Origin: Clostridiales bacterium UBA1701
GTDB taxonomy: Bacteria > Bacillota > Clostridia > Oscillospirales > Oscillospiraceae
Reading direction: 5' to 3'
DNA length: 45,528 nucleotides
Assembly (NCBI GenBank): GCA_002320035.1
Contig: DCJL01000002.1
Coordinates: forward strand, 50,838 to 96,365
The position numbers were made by a program, and so were the translations under genes. Every line of letters begins with the position of its first letter. Within the stretch, counting starts at the first letter, position 1. This document shows, in pieces, positions 39,336 to 45,528 of this stretch. A model generated the notes under the pieces. That model was not told the DNA's origin. It did not search any database and worked only from the letters and a program-made list of their open reading frames with translations.

Positions 39336-40535
39336 ATGTACTTTACTTCCGGCCAAGACCGGGCCTTTGAACGGCTGATGCAGGAAAAGCCCGGTTTCGA
39401 TCACTACGACGGCGGCGGGGCGAACGCGCCGGAGGATTGCGGCAGTTGCCGCTTCTATCGCCCGGATTGGAAATATCAATACTGCGTGTATGCAGAGTGT
39501 CCCTATCAGCCGGGCAAGCTGACCGCTTTTGCTGCGGTCAAATTCACAGTGAAAGGAGCTGACAACGATATGGCAGTATTCCGCGTGGAGAAGAACAAAG
39601 GCTATACGGTGATGTCCAACCACCACCTACGGAACAAAGCCCTGTCCCTGAAAGCCAAGGGCCTGCTGTCACAAATGCTGTCCTTGCCGGAGGATTGGGA
39701 CTACACCCTAAAGGGCCTGTCCCTTATCAACCGGGAAAGCATTGACGCCATCAGGACGGCGGTGTGGGAGCTGGAACGTGCTGGATATATCAGGCGGGAG
39801 CAGGGCCGTGACGCAAAGGGCAAAATGGCCGATATGGTCTATACCATTTACGAGCAGCCAGTGTTGGCTACGCCGGTATTGGAAAACCCGGTGTTGGAAA
39901 ATCCAACATCGGATAACCCGACATCGGATAATCCGGCGTCGGGAAATCCAACGCAATTAAATAAAGAGATACAAAGAACTAACTTACCAAGAAAAGAAAA
40001 ATTAAATACAGATGGACAAAGTACCGATTCCATTCCTTTCCCATCCCTGACCCCTGCCCCTGTGGAGGACGAAGCGGCGGCTGCACCGCCGGAACGGAAA
40101 GGAACAGGAAAGGATGCGGCAGTACAGATTTATCGGGAAATCCTTTTGGAGAATATCGAATATGACTATCTCATTCAGGACAGTTCCATTGACCGGGAGC
40201 AGCTTGACGAGATTGTTGACCTGATGCTGGAAACCGTCTGTACCTCCCGCAAGACCATCCGTATTGCCGGGGATGATTACCCCGCCGAGCTGGTGAAGTC
40301 CAAGTTTATGAAGCTGAACAGTGAACATATCCGCTTTGTCTTTGACTGCCTGCGGGAGAACACCACGAAAGTCCGCAACATCAAGCAGTATTTACGGGCT
40401 ATGCTGTTCAATGCCCCCAGCACCATTAGTAACTACTACACGTCTCTTGTGGCGCACGATATGGCGCAGCCGGATTGGGGCAAACCAAAATCCGGCCTGC
40501 CGGACTATTCCTGTTCGCCGGATGAAAGCCTGTGA
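39336..40535 (+). CDS. Tn1549-type replication/DUF6017 protein fused to a small cysteine-rich leader protein
   Basis: Open frame of 399 residues. Residues 1-78 are a small cysteine-containing protein (MYFTSGQDRAFERLMQEKPG; CGSCRFYRP) that I know as a separate gene in Tn1549-like elements. From Met79 (39570) starts the DUF6017/replication-initiator-like protein MAVFRVEKNKGYTVMSNHHL, with a winged-helix N-terminal domain, a repeat-rich linker (about 174-206) and the conserved C-terminal domain (about 265-390). Both starts have purine-rich sites: AAAGGAGG before 39336, GGAG 11 nt before 39570. Either one fusion protein or two nested products. First gene of the conjugative element in this window. 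Confidence 0.8.
   Translation: MYFTSGQDRAFERLMQEKPGFDHYDGGGANAPEDCGSCRFYRPDWKYQYCVYAECPYQPGKLTAFAAVKFTVKGADNDMAVFRVEKNKGYTVMSNHHLRNKALSLKAKGLLSQMLSLPEDWDYTLKGLSLINRESIDAIRTAVWELERAGYIRREQGRDAKGKMADMVYTIYEQPVLATPVLENPVLENPTSDNPTSDNPASGNPTQLNKEIQRTNLPRKEKLNTDGQSTDSIPFPSLTPAPVEDEAAAAPPERKGTGKDAAVQIYREILLENIEYDYLIQDSSIDREQLDEIVDLMLETVCTSRKTIRIAGDDYPAELVKSKFMKLNSEHIRFVFDCLRENTTKVRNIKQYLRAMLFNAPSTISNYYTSLVAHDMAQPDWGKPKSGLPDYSCSPDESL
39858..39953 (+). repeat. 15-bp tandem repeat in linker of DUF6017 gene
   Basis: Six consecutive 15-base units of the form CC-G/A-n-n-n-TTGGA/TCGGA-AA-n, from 39858 to 39947, plus a partial unit. They encode PVLAT, PVLEN, PVLEN, PTSDN, PTSDN, PASGN: a Pro-to-Asn pentapeptide repeat forming a flexible linker. 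Copy number is likely variable between relatives. Confidence 0.85.
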
Positions 40536-40550
40536 GGAAAAGGAGGCGCT

Positions 40551-40592
40551 TTGAACCGTTGTTACCTGCGGCGTCTGGTGGTTCCACCTTAG
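40551..40592 (+). CDS. Possible 13-residue leader peptide
   Basis: TTG start 4 nt after AGGAGG, reading MNRCYLRRLVVPP and a stop. It overlaps the stem of a terminator-like hairpin (40570-40597) upstream of the PcfB gene, the arrangement of a transcription-attenuation leader. Whether it is translated is not known. Confidence 0.35.
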   Translation: MNRCYLRRLVVPP

Positions 40593-40609
40593 ACGCCATT
40601 TTGACTTTT
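40570..40609 (+). terminator. Hairpin with T tract before PcfB gene
   Basis: GGCGTCT (40570-40576) pairs with AGACGCC (40591-40597) and inside it GGTGG with CCACC around a TT loop. ATTTTGACTTTTT follows. Inside a transfer operon it would lower or regulate expression of the genes beyond it. Confidence 0.6.
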
Positions 40610-40628
40610 TGACAAGGAGGGATGCTTA

Positions 40629-41105
40629 TTGCAGGAAGAAGTCGATCAGAAAACCATTGCCCTGTCCATGAAAACGGGCAAGCTCACGGCCCAAGTGCTG
40701 CAAGCGGCGCTGAAAAAGTATTTGCAGCACCGGGCCAAAGGCAAGACCACGCTGCACCACGGCCAGCAGAGCCTAAAGCAGCTCAAAAAGCATGGGGCGG
40801 CCCTCTCCAACATTGAGATCACCGAGGCCAACATTGGCGCATTCAAGCCCTGTGCCAAGAAATACGGCGTGGATTTTGCCTTGCGAAAGGATAAGACCAC
40901 CCAGCCGCCCCACTACGTCGTGATCTTCAAATCCAAGGATGCGGACAATCTGGAACAGGCGTTCCGGGAGTTTACGGCAAAGACACTCTCCAAGGAGCAG
41001 CGGCCCTCCATCCGCAAGGTGCTGTCTGCTATGAAGCAAAAGACAGCGGAGCAGACCAAGCAGCGGGCCAAGGAGAAAATCAGGGAAAGGGGGCTGGAAC
41101 GATGA
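40629..41105 (+). CDS. PcfB-family conjugation protein
   Basis: Accessory protein of the relaxosome/coupling step, 158 residues, as found beside VirD4-type ATPases in Tn1549-like elements and pCF10. The pattern MSMKTGKLTAQVLQAALKKYL-like start (here IALSMKTGKLTAQVLQAALK), HGQQSLKQLKKHGAALSNIEI and the basic C-terminus are recognisable. It is cytosolic and strongly basic. TTG start with AAGGAGG 8 nt upstream. Its stop overlaps the next start (ATGA), so it is translationally coupled to the coupling-protein gene. Confidence 0.88.
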   Translation: MQEEVDQKTIALSMKTGKLTAQVLQAALKKYLQHRAKGKTTLHHGQQSLKQLKKHGAALSNIEITEANIGAFKPCAKKYGVDFALRKDKTTQPPHYVVIFKSKDADNLEQAFREFTAKTLSKEQRPSIRKVLSAMKQKTAEQTKQRAKEKIRERGLER

Positions 41106-42910
41106 AGCCTGATGTGAAAAAGCTGGTGATCCTCAATCTCCCGTATCTGATTTTTGTGTACCTGTTCGGAAAATGCGGGCAGGCGTACCGGCTGGCCGCT
41201 GGTGCCGACCTGTCGGGAAAGCTCCTGCATCTTGCGGACGGTTTTACGGCGGCCTTTGCAAATCCCCTCCCCAGCCTGCACCTATTTGATTTCTGCGTCG
41301 GCATCGCCGGTGCTTTGATCGTGCGGCTGGTGGTGTACTGCAAGGGCAAGAACGCCAAGAAGTACCGTAAAGGCGTGGAGTACGGCTGCGCCCGTTGGGG
41401 AACGGCCAAGGATATTGCGCCCTACATTGACCCCAAGTTTGAAAACAATATCCTGCTGACCCAAACGGAACGGCTGACTATGACCGGGAGGCCCAAAGAC
41501 CCCAAAACAGCGCGGAACAAAAACGTGCTGGTGATCGGCGGCAGCGGTTCGGGTAAGACCCGCTTTTTCGTGAAGCCCAACCTGATGCAATGCTTTCCGA
41601 CCACGGACTACCCGACCTCATTTGTGGTGACTGACCCCAAAGGCACCCTTGTTCTCGAAACGGGAAAGATGTTTCAGCAGGCGGGCTACCGCATAAAAAT
41701 TCTGAACACCATCAACTTTTCCAAGTCCATGAAATACAATCCTTTCGTCTACATCCACTCGGAAAAGGACGTGCTAAAGCTGGTAAATACCCTGATTGCC
41801 AACACCAAGGGCGAGGGCGAAAAATCAGCGGAGGATTTTTGGGTCAAGTCGGAACGGTTGTTTTACACGGCCCTGATCGGCTACATCTGGTACGAGGCTC
41901 CGGCAGAGGAAATGAACTTCACAACGCTGCTGGAAATGATAAATGCCAGTGAAGCCCGCGAGGACGACCCGGAGTTTCAAAGCCCCGTAGACCTGATGTT
42001 TGAACGATTGGAGCAGAAAGACCCAGACCATTTTGCTGTGCGGCAGTATAAGAAATTTCTGCTTTCCGCTGGCAAAACCCGTTCCTCTATCCTGATAAGC
42101 TGCGGCGCACGTTTGGCCCCCTTTGACATCCGGGAAGTGCGCGAGCTGATGGAGGACGACGAAATGGAGCTGGACACCATCGGGGACGAAAAGACGGTGC
42201 TGTTTCTCATTATGAGCGACACGGACACCACTTTCAATTTCATTCTGGCTATGCTCCAAAGCCAGCTTATCAACTTACTTTGTGACCGGGCCGATGATAA
42301 GTACGGCGGACGGCTGCCTGTCCATGTGCGGCTGATCTTAGACGAGTTTGCCAACATCGGTCAGATACCAAACTTTGATAAATTGATCGCCACCATCCGA
42401 AGCCGGGAAATCTCGGCTTCTATTATTTTGCAGAGCCAGTCGCAGCTAAAGGCCATTTACAAGGACGCGGCGGAAATCATTTCCGACAACTGCGACTGTA
42501 CGCTGTTCCTTAGTGGCAGGGGCAAGAACGCCAAGGAGATCGCGGAGGTGCTGGGCAAGGAAACCATTGACAGCTACAACCAGAGCGAAAACCGGGGCGC
42601 GCAGACCTCCCACGGACTGAACTATCAAAAACTCGGAAAGGAGCTGATGAGCCAAGACGAAATTGCAACGATGGACGGAGGCAAGTGTATTTTGCAGGTT
42701 CGCGGCGTGAGGCCGTTTTTCAGTGAGAAATACGACATCACTCGCCACCCCCGCTATCAATACCTCTCGGACGCCGACAAAAAGAATACCTTTGATGTGG
42801 ACAGCTACCTGTCGTCCCTGCGTCGGAAAAAGCGGCGCGTGGTAACAGAGGACGAACCCTTTGACCTCTACGACATTGAGCTGTCGGAGGAAGATTTTGC
42901 CGCAGAATAA
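41102..42910 (+). CDS. VirD4-type conjugative coupling ATPase (T4CP)
   Basis: Inner-membrane ATPase of 602 residues that brings the relaxase-DNA complex to the mating channel. Two N-terminal helices (about 8-24 and 62-80) anchor it. Walker A GGSGSGKT (146-153) and Walker B LILDEFANIG (about 410-419) are intact, as is the SQLKAIYKD/DNCDCTLFLSG region after it. TraG/TraD family, Tn1549 type. Coupled to PcfB upstream. Confidence 0.95.
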   Translation: MKPDVKKLVILNLPYLIFVYLFGKCGQAYRLAAGADLSGKLLHLADGFTAAFANPLPSLHLFDFCVGIAGALIVRLVVYCKGKNAKKYRKGVEYGCARWGTAKDIAPYIDPKFENNILLTQTERLTMTGRPKDPKTARNKNVLVIGGSGSGKTRFFVKPNLMQCFPTTDYPTSFVVTDPKGTLVLETGKMFQQAGYRIKILNTINFSKSMKYNPFVYIHSEKDVLKLVNTLIANTKGEGEKSAEDFWVKSERLFYTALIGYIWYEAPAEEMNFTTLLEMINASEAREDDPEFQSPVDLMFERLEQKDPDHFAVRQYKKFLLSAGKTRSSILISCGARLAPFDIREVRELMEDDEMELDTIGDEKTVLFLIMSDTDTTFNFILAMLQSQLINLLCDRADDKYGGRLPVHVRLILDEFANIGQIPNFDKLIATIRSREISASIILQSQSQLKAIYKDAAEIISDNCDCTLFLSGRGKNAKEIAEVLGKETIDSYNQSENRGAQTSHGLNYQKLGKELMSQDEIATMDGGKCILQVRGVRPFFSEKYDITRHPRYQYLSDADKKNTFDVDSYLSSLRRKKRRVVTEDEPFDLYDIELSEEDFAAE

Positions 42911-42938
42911 AGCGGCCATAGAGAAAGGAGCGTGACCG

Positions 42939-43169
42939 ATGGGACACTCGGACGAATGGACATTTGCGGATTATTTCAAGCAGGAGCAGGCTGTTTTCCG
43001 TGGCATGATCTCCGCTGCCGTTGCATTGCGGTGGATGATCGAACACGATTTTGAACTGCCTGACGACGCCGGTTTGAAACAGATGGAGGCGGAAGTAAAC
43101 CGTGAATTGTGTGAAGCATGGGGCGAAATTTTTTCGCTGGCTGTGCTGGAATGGCGGGACGGCCAGTAA
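42939..43169 (+). CDS. Small conserved protein of conjugative element
   Basis: A 76-residue acidic soluble protein (MGHSDEWTFADYFKQEQAVFRG). No known domain is recognised, but small genes like this are a regular part of the Tn1549 transfer region between the coupling protein and Maff2. AAAGGAG precedes the ATG. A terminator-like hairpin follows. Confidence 0.7.
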   Translation: MGHSDEWTFADYFKQEQAVFRGMISAAVALRWMIEHDFELPDDAGLKQMEAEVNRELCEAWGEIFSLAVLEWRDGQ

Positions 43170-43194
43170 CTCCGGGCCGTCTGCGGATTGTGAG

Positions 43195-43222
43195 GCTGCC
43201 GCTATGTACGGCGGCTTTTTTT
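43195..43222 (+). terminator. Terminator-like hairpin before Maff2 gene
   Basis: GCTGCCG (43195-43201) pairs with CGGCGGC (43209-43215), one wobble pair, followed by seven T residues. It lies between two genes of the transfer region and may set their expression ratio. Confidence 0.65.
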
Positions 43223-43265
43223 GTACCCAAACACCATCACAATCTGAATTTATGGAGGTAAATTT

Positions 43266-43481
43266 ATGGAATTTTTCAATAGTGCAGTTGATACTTTGCA
43301 GACCATCGTTGTGGGCCTCGGCGGCGCGCTTTGCGTATGGGGCGGCGTCAATCTTTTGGAGGGATACGGGGCGGACAACCCGGCAAGCAAGAGCCAAGGA
43401 ATCAAGCAGCTTGTCGCCGGAGGCGGCGTTGCCCTCATTGGCATGACCCTTGTTCCGCTGCTGTCCGGGCTGCTGGGATAA
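43266..43481 (+). CDS. Maff2-family membrane protein
   Basis: A 71-residue membrane protein of mobile elements. Two hydrophobic helices (about 10-29 and 47-70) with a short polar loop (EGYGADNPASKSQG), the usual Maff2 layout and a VirB2/pilin-like topology. GGAGG lies 7 nt before the ATG. It probably belongs to the mating channel in the membrane; the exact role is not known. Confidence 0.85.
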   Translation: MEFFNSAVDTLQTIVVGLGGALCVWGGVNLLEGYGADNPASKSQGIKQLVAGGGVALIGMTLVPLLSGLLG

Positions 43482-43504
43482 CCCCATGTGTGTTAGAAAA
43501 CCCT

Positions 43505-43534
43505 CCGCGCCCTCTCTGATCTGGGAGGGCGCGG
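43505..43534 (+). promoter_or_regulatory. GC-rich hairpin beside the VirB6 ribosome binding site
   Basis: CCGCGCCCTC (43505-43514) and GAGGGCGCGG (43525-43534) form a perfect 10-bp stem ending 2 nt before AAAGGAGG of the next gene. No T tract follows. It may stabilise the mRNA or tune translation of the VirB6-like gene. Confidence 0.6.
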
Positions 43535-43552
43535 GAAAGGAGGTGTCCCCAC

Positions 43553-44416
43553 ATGATCGGTGATTTAATCGGGGAATGGATCAAAGGAATCCTGATCGAC
43601 GGTATCATGGGCAACCTGTCCGGCCTGTTTAACACGGTCAATACCAAAGTCGGGGAAATCGCGTCGGATGTGGGCAGTACCCCGCAGGACTGGAACGGCG
43701 GCATTTTCTCCATGCTGCAAAACCTGTCCGAAACGGTGATTGTCCCCATTGCGGCGGCCATTCTCGCCCTTGTGATGTGCTATGAGCTGATCGACATGAT
43801 CGTGGAAAAGAACAATATGCACGACTTCGACAGCTCCATGTTCTTCCGCTGGATTTTCAAAAGCGCCTTTGCCATCCTCATTGTGACGAACACATGGAAT
43901 ATCGTCATGGGCGTATTTGACGCCACCCAGCAGGTCGTCAACCAGAGCGCCGGGGTGATTATCGGAGATACCAGCATTGATTTTGACACGCTGCTCCCCG
44001 ATCTGGAAAGCCGCCTTGAAGCAATGGACATCGGGCCGCTGCTGGGCCTGTGGTTCCAGACCCTTGTTGTGGGGCTGACGATGAACATTCTTTCCATCTG
44101 CATTTTCCTTGTGACCTATGGAAGAATGATTGAAATTTACGCCGTGACCGCATTGGGGCCGATCCCCCTTGCCACGCTGGGCAATGCAGAGTGGCGCGGC
44201 ATGGGCCAGAACTACTTGAAATCCCTGATTGCGCTGGGCTTCCAAGCCTTTTTAATCATGGTGGTTGTCGGGATTTATGCGGTGCTGATCCAGCAGATCG
44301 GAACTGCCGACGACATATCCGGCGCGATCTGGGGCTGTATGGGCTATACCGTTTTGCTTTGCTTCTGTCTGTTCAAGACCGGCAGCATATCGAAAGCCGT
44401 ATTTACCGCACATTGA
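43553..44416 (+). CDS. VirB6/TrbL-like conjugal transfer membrane protein
   Basis: Polytopic membrane protein of 287 residues, part of the type IV mating channel. An amphipathic N-terminus is followed by about six hydrophobic helices from residue 60 on (VIVPIAAAILALVMCYELID; WIFKSAFAILIVTNTWNIVM; LGLWFQTLVVGLTMNILSI), the layout of VirB6/TrbL-like proteins in Tn1549-like elements. AAAGGAGG upstream. The stop codon is followed by the ribosome binding site of the next gene. Confidence 0.85.
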   Translation: MIGDLIGEWIKGILIDGIMGNLSGLFNTVNTKVGEIASDVGSTPQDWNGGIFSMLQNLSETVIVPIAAAILALVMCYELIDMIVEKNNMHDFDSSMFFRWIFKSAFAILIVTNTWNIVMGVFDATQQVVNQSAGVIIGDTSIDFDTLLPDLESRLEAMDIGPLLGLWFQTLVVGLTMNILSICIFLVTYGRMIEIYAVTALGPIPLATLGNAEWRGMGQNYLKSLIALGFQAFLIMVVVGIYAVLIQQIGTADDISGAIWGCMGYTVLLCFCLFKTGSISKAVFTAH

Positions 44417-44437
44417 CAGACAGGAGGAATACCAGCT

Positions 44438-45001
44438 ATCGAGGAAACACAAAAGAAAACCTACAACATCCTTTACGCCGACCCGCCGTGGCGATATGAG
44501 TGCAAACGGACAGGGGCGGCGGAACATCACTATCCCACCATGAGCATTGACGAGCTGTGCGCCCTGCCGGTGGAAACGCTGGCGGAAAAAGACTGCCTCT
44601 TGTTTTTGTGGGCGACTTTCCCACAGCTCCCGGAGGCGCTGCGTCTGATTAAGGCGTGGGGCTTCACCTTTAAGACCGTGGCCTTTGTCTGGCTGAAATT
44701 GAACCGCAAAAGCCCCACATGGTTTTACGGGCTGGGCTATTGGACGAGAGGAAACGCGGAAATCTGCCTGCTTGCCAAGCGGGGCCATCCCAAGCGTTAC
44801 TCCAAAAGCGTCCATCAGTTTATCATTTCCCCGGTGGAGGAACACAGCAAGAAACCAGACATTACCCGCGAGAAAATCATAGAGCTTGCGGGCGACCTGC
44901 CCCGCGCAGAACTGTTTGCCAGACAGAAAATTCCCGGCTGGGATGCGTGGGGCAACGAAGTGGACAGCGATTTTTCCCTGTCCGTACCAGAAACGAGGTG
45001 A
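44438..45001 (+). CDS. MT-A70-family DNA/RNA adenine methyltransferase, unusual start
   Basis: SAM-dependent N6-adenine methyltransferase of about 188 residues. The catalytic motif DPPW (codons from 44480) with ILYADPPWRYEC is at the N-terminus, followed by CALPVETLAEKDCLLFLWAT, FVWLKLNRKSPTWFYGLGYW and NAEICLLAKRG. No ATG, GTG or TTG lies upstream of DPPW in this frame; the frame opens at 44417. ATC 44438 has AGGAGG 10 nt upstream and is the position where a start is expected; ATA 44429 is too close. The first ATG, 44540, would remove DPPW. Within transfer operons such enzymes may protect incoming DNA from restriction. Confidence 0.8.
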   Translation: MEETQKKTYNILYADPPWRYECKRTGAAEHHYPTMSIDELCALPVETLAEKDCLLFLWATFPQLPEALRLIKAWGFTFKTVAFVWLKLNRKSPTWFYGLGYWTRGNAEICLLAKRGHPKRYSKSVHQFIISPVEEHSKKPDITREKIIELAGDLPRAELFARQKIPGWDAWGNEVDSDFSLSVPETR

Positions 45002-45007
45002 CTTTTT

Positions 45008-45457
45008 ATGGCTTATGTAACAGTCCCCAAGGATTTAACCAAGGTCAAATCCAAGGTAGTATTCGGGCTGACGAAACGCCAGCTCATTTGTTTTGGCGGT
45101 GCGCTGCTTGTAGGCGTCCCGCTTTTCTTTTTGATCCGGGGCCGCGTCCCGACCAGCTCGGCGGCACTCATTATGGTGTTCGCCATGTTGCCGGGCTTTC
45201 TGCTGGCGCTTTACGAAAAACACGGCCAGCCCCTTGAAGTGGTGGTGCGCCAGATCGTAGAGTGCTGCTTCATCCAGCCCAAGGAACGCCCCTACCAGAC
45301 CAACAACGCTTATACCGCCCTTGTGCGGCAATCCCAAATGGAAAAGGAGGTCAACGCCATTGTCCAAAAAGCAAAAGAACGAAACGAGCGCAAAAGCGCC
45401 GGTCAAGCTCACCCGCGCCGAAAAGAAAGAGATTCAGGCCGTCATCCGAAAGTATAA
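45008..45457 (+). CDS. PrgI-family (VirB3-like) conjugation protein
   Basis: Small membrane protein of 149 residues. The N-terminus MAYVTVPKDLTKVKSKVVFGL is typical of PrgI, then two helices (about 28-45 and 50-68). A basic tail follows. Together with VirB4 downstream it forms the inner-membrane part of the mating channel. GAGG lies upstream of the ATG. Its 3' end overlaps the VirB4 gene by 98 nt. Confidence 0.88.
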   Translation: MAYVTVPKDLTKVKSKVVFGLTKRQLICFGGALLVGVPLFFLIRGRVPTSSAALIMVFAMLPGFLLALYEKHGQPLEVVVRQIVECCFIQPKERPYQTNNAYTALVRQSQMEKEVNAIVQKAKERNERKSAGQAHPRRKERDSGRHPKV

Positions 45458-45528
45458 GGGCGACGGCAAGCCCCATTCGGCTCAGGCCAGTATTCCCTAT
45501 GAGGCCATGTATCAGGACGGCGTATGCC
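45360..45528 (+). CDS. VirB4-type conjugation ATPase, partial
   Basis: Only the first 56 codons are inside the window. From TTG 45360 (AAAGGAGG 9 nt upstream) the frame reads MSKKQKNETSAKAPVKLTRA and continues with KGDGKPHSAQASIPYEAMYQ, the usual N-terminus of Tn1549-type VirB4 proteins. These energise the mating channel. The long overlap with prgI in another frame is common in these operons. Continues beyond the right edge. Confidence 0.8.
   Translation, partial: MSKKQKNETSAKAPVKLTRAEKKEIQAVIRKYKGDGKPHSAQASIPYEAMYQDGVC

Noticed and set aside
39858..39953. Short tandem repeats as a CRISPR array
   Set aside because: Units are contiguous 15-mers without spacers, inside a coding frame.
1..45528. 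tRNA, rRNA and riboswitch genes
   Set aside because: Looked for cloverleaf ends, T-loop sequences and common riboswitch cores by eye; none was convincing.

Overview
The window looks like the chromosome of a gut-type, moderately GC-rich member of the Clostridia (Oscillospiraceae-like). The grounds are a CIRCE-controlled groESL operon, the rplI-dnaB-tilS-hpt-ftsH block, a butyrate-type CoA-transferase, a GdpP-type c-di-AMP phosphodiesterase and two mobile elements of kinds common in gut Firmicutes. The taxonomic call is inference; no rRNA or other marker is present.

Region 1 (about 80 to 17760) is a 17.7 kb mobilizable element inserted in the last codons of groEL. At the left edge lie a stranded groEL 3' end (...GGMY stop, 71-97) and a minus-strand terminator (1-51). 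The intact groEL body ends at 17752 with the same GGMY-encoding core. Both ends carry TGCGTAA pairs that look like integrase arm sites. The element encodes a Tn916-type integrase, an excisionase, a MobV relaxase and a small coupled protein. It also has a CHC2 primase/D5 helicase replication module flanked by a perfect 34-bp inverted repeat, an AAA/DUF4143 ATPase bounded by two related palindromes, a DUF6076 gene split by an in-frame TAG, and a large sigma-70-like protein. A pMV158-like oriT motif lies at 9501-9513. Its right half is metabolic cargo: a LacI-controlled operon for uptake and hydrolysis of alpha-glucan oligosaccharides (solute-binding lipoprotein, two permeases, a neopullulanase/cyclomaltodextrinase-type GH13 and an alpha-1,6-type GH13), without its own ABC ATPase.

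Region 2 (17752 to about 38700) is ordinary chromosome. It holds groEL-groES with CIRCE, a lipid kinase, an rRNA methyltransferase, an unknown gene plus a CstA-family carrier, an acyl-CoA:acetate CoA-transferase with a ProXp-ala-like deacylase, a cupin and a LUD protein, a sugar nucleotidyltransferase with what looks like a leftover phosphomannomutase tail, gdpP-rplI-dnaB-tilS-hpt-ftsH, a Vat/CatB-type acetyltransferase, and an AraC/GyrI-like regulator.

Region 3 (about 39000 to the right edge) is the start of a second element, a Tn1549/CTn-like integrative conjugative element read on the plus strand. It contains a DUF6017-type replication protein, PcfB, a VirD4 coupling ATPase, Maff2, a VirB6/TrbL-like channel protein, an MT-A70 methyltransferase that appears to lack a normal start codon, PrgI and the beginning of a VirB4 ATPase. 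Just before it are a good promoter, a ribosome binding site and six codons (MKLGIV) of what may be a host gene cut by the insertion.
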